This document shows positions 5,951 to 7,175 of a stretch of DNA of 7,175 nucleotides, in pieces; positions within the stretch are counted from its first letter, which is position 1, and every line of letters begins with the position of its first letter. A program made the position numbers and the translations under genes. The DNA comes from an uncultured Clostridia bacterium. Lineage in GTDB: Bacteria; Bacillota; Clostridia; Oscillospirales; Ruminococcaceae. Location: positions 1 through 7,175 of the forward strand of contig CAMBHV010000063.1 of assembly GCA_945867255.1 (NCBI GenBank), written 5' to 3'. The notes beneath the pieces are model-generated. The model ran no database searches. It was not told the origin of the DNA and saw only the letters and a list, made by a program, of their open reading frames with translations.

Positions 5951-6442
5951 TCACTCCTGCGGCATTTCCACTGTGATGGGCCCACCTTCAATTGGCTGCC
6001 ATTCTGTAGGCTCGCCTTTATGCACATTGGCCATCCAATAATAATAAGTCTCCGTGTAAAGGCCATGAGAGGCACTGTGCCATACACCGCGCTCCAACAC
6101 GGCAATATATCCTTTCGGAATGATTACAGCGCGAACATCCTTTGCCTGGGGGCGCGCTGCCTGTGTAGCCGGCGCCACCAGAAACACGATTGGCTGGCTT
6201 TCAGGGATCTGTGCCTCTTGTGTGTGAAAGTGACGTTCCATCTGCTGTGCAGTAAATGGCACGCCGGAACTTTTCGTATAGCCCAAGCTGGCAAGGGTAT
6301 CGATCACCGGATGCGCCGTACAGGCATCTGTATAATCTGCCGCACGCGTATAATGCAGCCCATCGCCTTCCGCACGCATGTTGAACAATTTTCCATAGGG
6401 GGTAAAATCAATGTCTCTTGCATCTATCGCTTTTAATATCAT
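5951..6442 (-). CDS. AllA/ureidoglycolate-lyase-like cupin protein, substrate unknown
   Basis: The protein has 163 residues, the length of AllA-type ureidoglycolate lyases (about 160), and resembles that family. It has an N-terminal 'FTPYGKL' (13-19), the central M-E-R-H (68-71) followed by IP at 79-80, a strand VFLVAP (86-91), and IIPKGYIAVLERGVWH (107-122). AllA proteins carry ERHPxxxQAFIP and xxVWH at these places. Here the first motif reads H71-F-H73-T-Q-E76, so H71, H73, E76 and H122 could form a cupin metal site. The ribosome binding site GGGAGG (6455-6450) is seven bases from the ATG, which fixes the start. It lies 65 bases downstream of the PfkB kinase gene on the same strand, and the two are probably one operon. 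No allantoin-pathway gene is visible, so the context favours a sugar or sugar-acid derivative over ureidoglycolate. A related possibility is the DUF4867-type cupin group. Family-level call fairly sure; function open. Confidence 0.75.
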   Translation of the reverse strand: MILKAIDARDIDFTPYGKLFNMRAEGDGLHYTRAADYTDACTAHPVIDTLASLGYTKSSGVPFTAQQMERHFHTQEAQIPESQPIVFLVAPATQAARPQAKDVRAVIIPKGYIAVLERGVWHSASHGLYTETYYYWMANVHKGEPTEWQPIEGGPITVEMPQE

Positions 6443-6507
6443 CTTTCTTCCTCCCGCAGATTTGAAGTGGGCACAGCTTTGTCGCGCACCACCGCATATG
6501 ATTTATG

Positions 6508-7175
6508 TTACTTCGCAATAAGGGTTTCGATCCGTTGGGCCACATCTGCCTGACCACGTTGGCGCATAAACTCCAGCACCGGCGCTGCACCTACCGCACC
6601 GCTACGTGCACCAAGCCCTGTGATAGCAAGAGAAGCTGCATATGTAGCAAATGTTCCTGCCAAAACGGGGTCTTCGCACAGCTCCATCATACTGACGAAA
6701 CTGCTGCAGTATGTGTCACCCGCGCCCGTTACATCCACCACGTCCACCGGCACACCGGGGATGTCGATTGTTTTTCCCGGGCAATAAATGCGGCTGCCAT
6801 GCTCTGCAAGGGTCACCACCAGTGTTCCAACGCCACTGTTCAGAATGTCATCTTTTGTGCATTCTTCCGTGCGACCCGCGCACAAACGCTGAAACCCGAT
6901 TTCGTTCATAAACAAAATATCCGTGCATGCAAAGTAAGGATGCATGTCTTCGGGCATGTCCGCCACATCGATATCGCAACACACACGCGCACCGGCGGCC
7001 TTCCACTGTGCCATCACCTGTGGGCCGGCCAGCTGACCACAACGCAAATGACGCACTTCACAGTAATTGGAATACACGGTTCGAGCACCACAGATCATAC
7101 GCTGTGTCTGCTCTGGAATTTCCATTGTTCTCAGCTGGGTGTCAATGATAAATACTGTGTGTTCGTGTTCCTCTT
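6508..7175 (-). CDS. PfkB-family carbohydrate kinase, C-terminal part (start outside window)
   Basis: This is the last 221 codons of a ribokinase/PfkB-type kinase, which transfers phosphate from ATP to a sugar or nucleoside hydroxyl. The frame stays open to the right edge of the window, so the N terminus (about 70-100 residues in this family) is missing, including the first signature and most of the lid. Visible hallmarks, numbered from the Met at 7125, are FMNEIGF (72-78, the N-x-x-E type motif), TLVVTLAEHGS (101-111) and the second PfkB signature DVVDVTGAGDTYCSSF (128-143). That signature has the anion hole GAGD and catalytic base D137. The C-terminal AASLAITGLGARSG follows. The Met at 7125 is internal and not the start, because coding continues beyond it with family-like strands (TVFIID). 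The substrate cannot be read; fructoselysine-, fructose-, ribose- and KDG-type kinases share this fold. The cupin gene follows after 65 bases. Confidence 0.93.
   Translation of the reverse strand, partial: EEHEHTVFIIDTQLRTMEIPEQTQRMICGARTVYSNYCEVRHLRCGQLAGPQVMAQWKAAGARVCCDIDVADMPEDMHPYFACTDILFMNEIGFQRLCAGRTEECTKDDILNSGVGTLVVTLAEHGSRIYCPGKTIDIPGVPVDVVDVTGAGDTYCSSFVSMMELCEDPVLAGTFATYAASLAITGLGARSGAVGAAPVLEFMRQRGQADVAQRIETLIAK

Noticed and set aside
5834..6436. Plus-strand open frame (200 codons) opposite the cupin gene
   Set aside because: The minus strand encodes an AllA-like protein with a good ribosome binding site; the plus frame shows no domain.
1..7175. CRISPR arrays, tRNA or rRNA genes, insertion sequences, toxin-antitoxin or phage-defence genes
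   Set aside because: I looked for regular repeats, cloverleaf arms, transposase motifs and defence domains and saw none.

Overview
The window looks like chromosomal DNA from a Gram-positive anaerobe of the Clostridia, most likely Oscillospiraceae/Ruminococcaceae (relatives of Faecalibacterium or Subdoligranulum). This rests on moderate-to-high GC, GGAGG-type ribosome binding sites, a TTG start, a lipoprotein foldase directly after mfd, and the sequence flavour of the proteins. The genus is an inference. I see no mobile element, CRISPR array, tRNA or rRNA.

Region 1 (2-4959, plus strand) holds DNA-repair and housekeeping genes. It starts with the 3' part of mfd (transcription-repair coupling factor). 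Next is a lipoprotein of the SurA/PrsA foldase type, with its own predicted promoter at the mfd 3' end and a strong terminator behind it. A Cof-type HAD phosphatase and the adenine glycosylase mutY follow as a two-gene unit. Last is a small single-pass membrane protein of unknown function, with its own predicted promoter (its -10 box contains the mutY stop codon) and its own terminator.

Region 2 (about 4960-5108) is a convergent junction. It has a one-way terminator for the small gene, then a symmetric hairpin flanked by A and T tracts that can stop transcription from both sides.

Region 3 (5109-7175, minus strand) is a small catabolic-type locus, read right to left: a PfkB-family carbohydrate kinase (cut by the window end), an AllA/ureidoglycolate-lyase-like cupin protein, a terminator, and a GntR/HutC-type regulator with a UTRA effector domain. 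A kinase, a cupin enzyme and a ligand-sensing repressor together suggest uptake and breakdown of a sugar or sugar-acid derivative; the substrate cannot be read from the sequence.

Most of the window is ordinary core genome. The points that deserve a second look are the small membrane protein with two credible in-frame starts, the cupin whose HxHxxE pattern differs from the AllA motif as I recall it, and the regulatory inverted repeats around the gntR leader. I do not see convincing evidence of a new multi-gene system.
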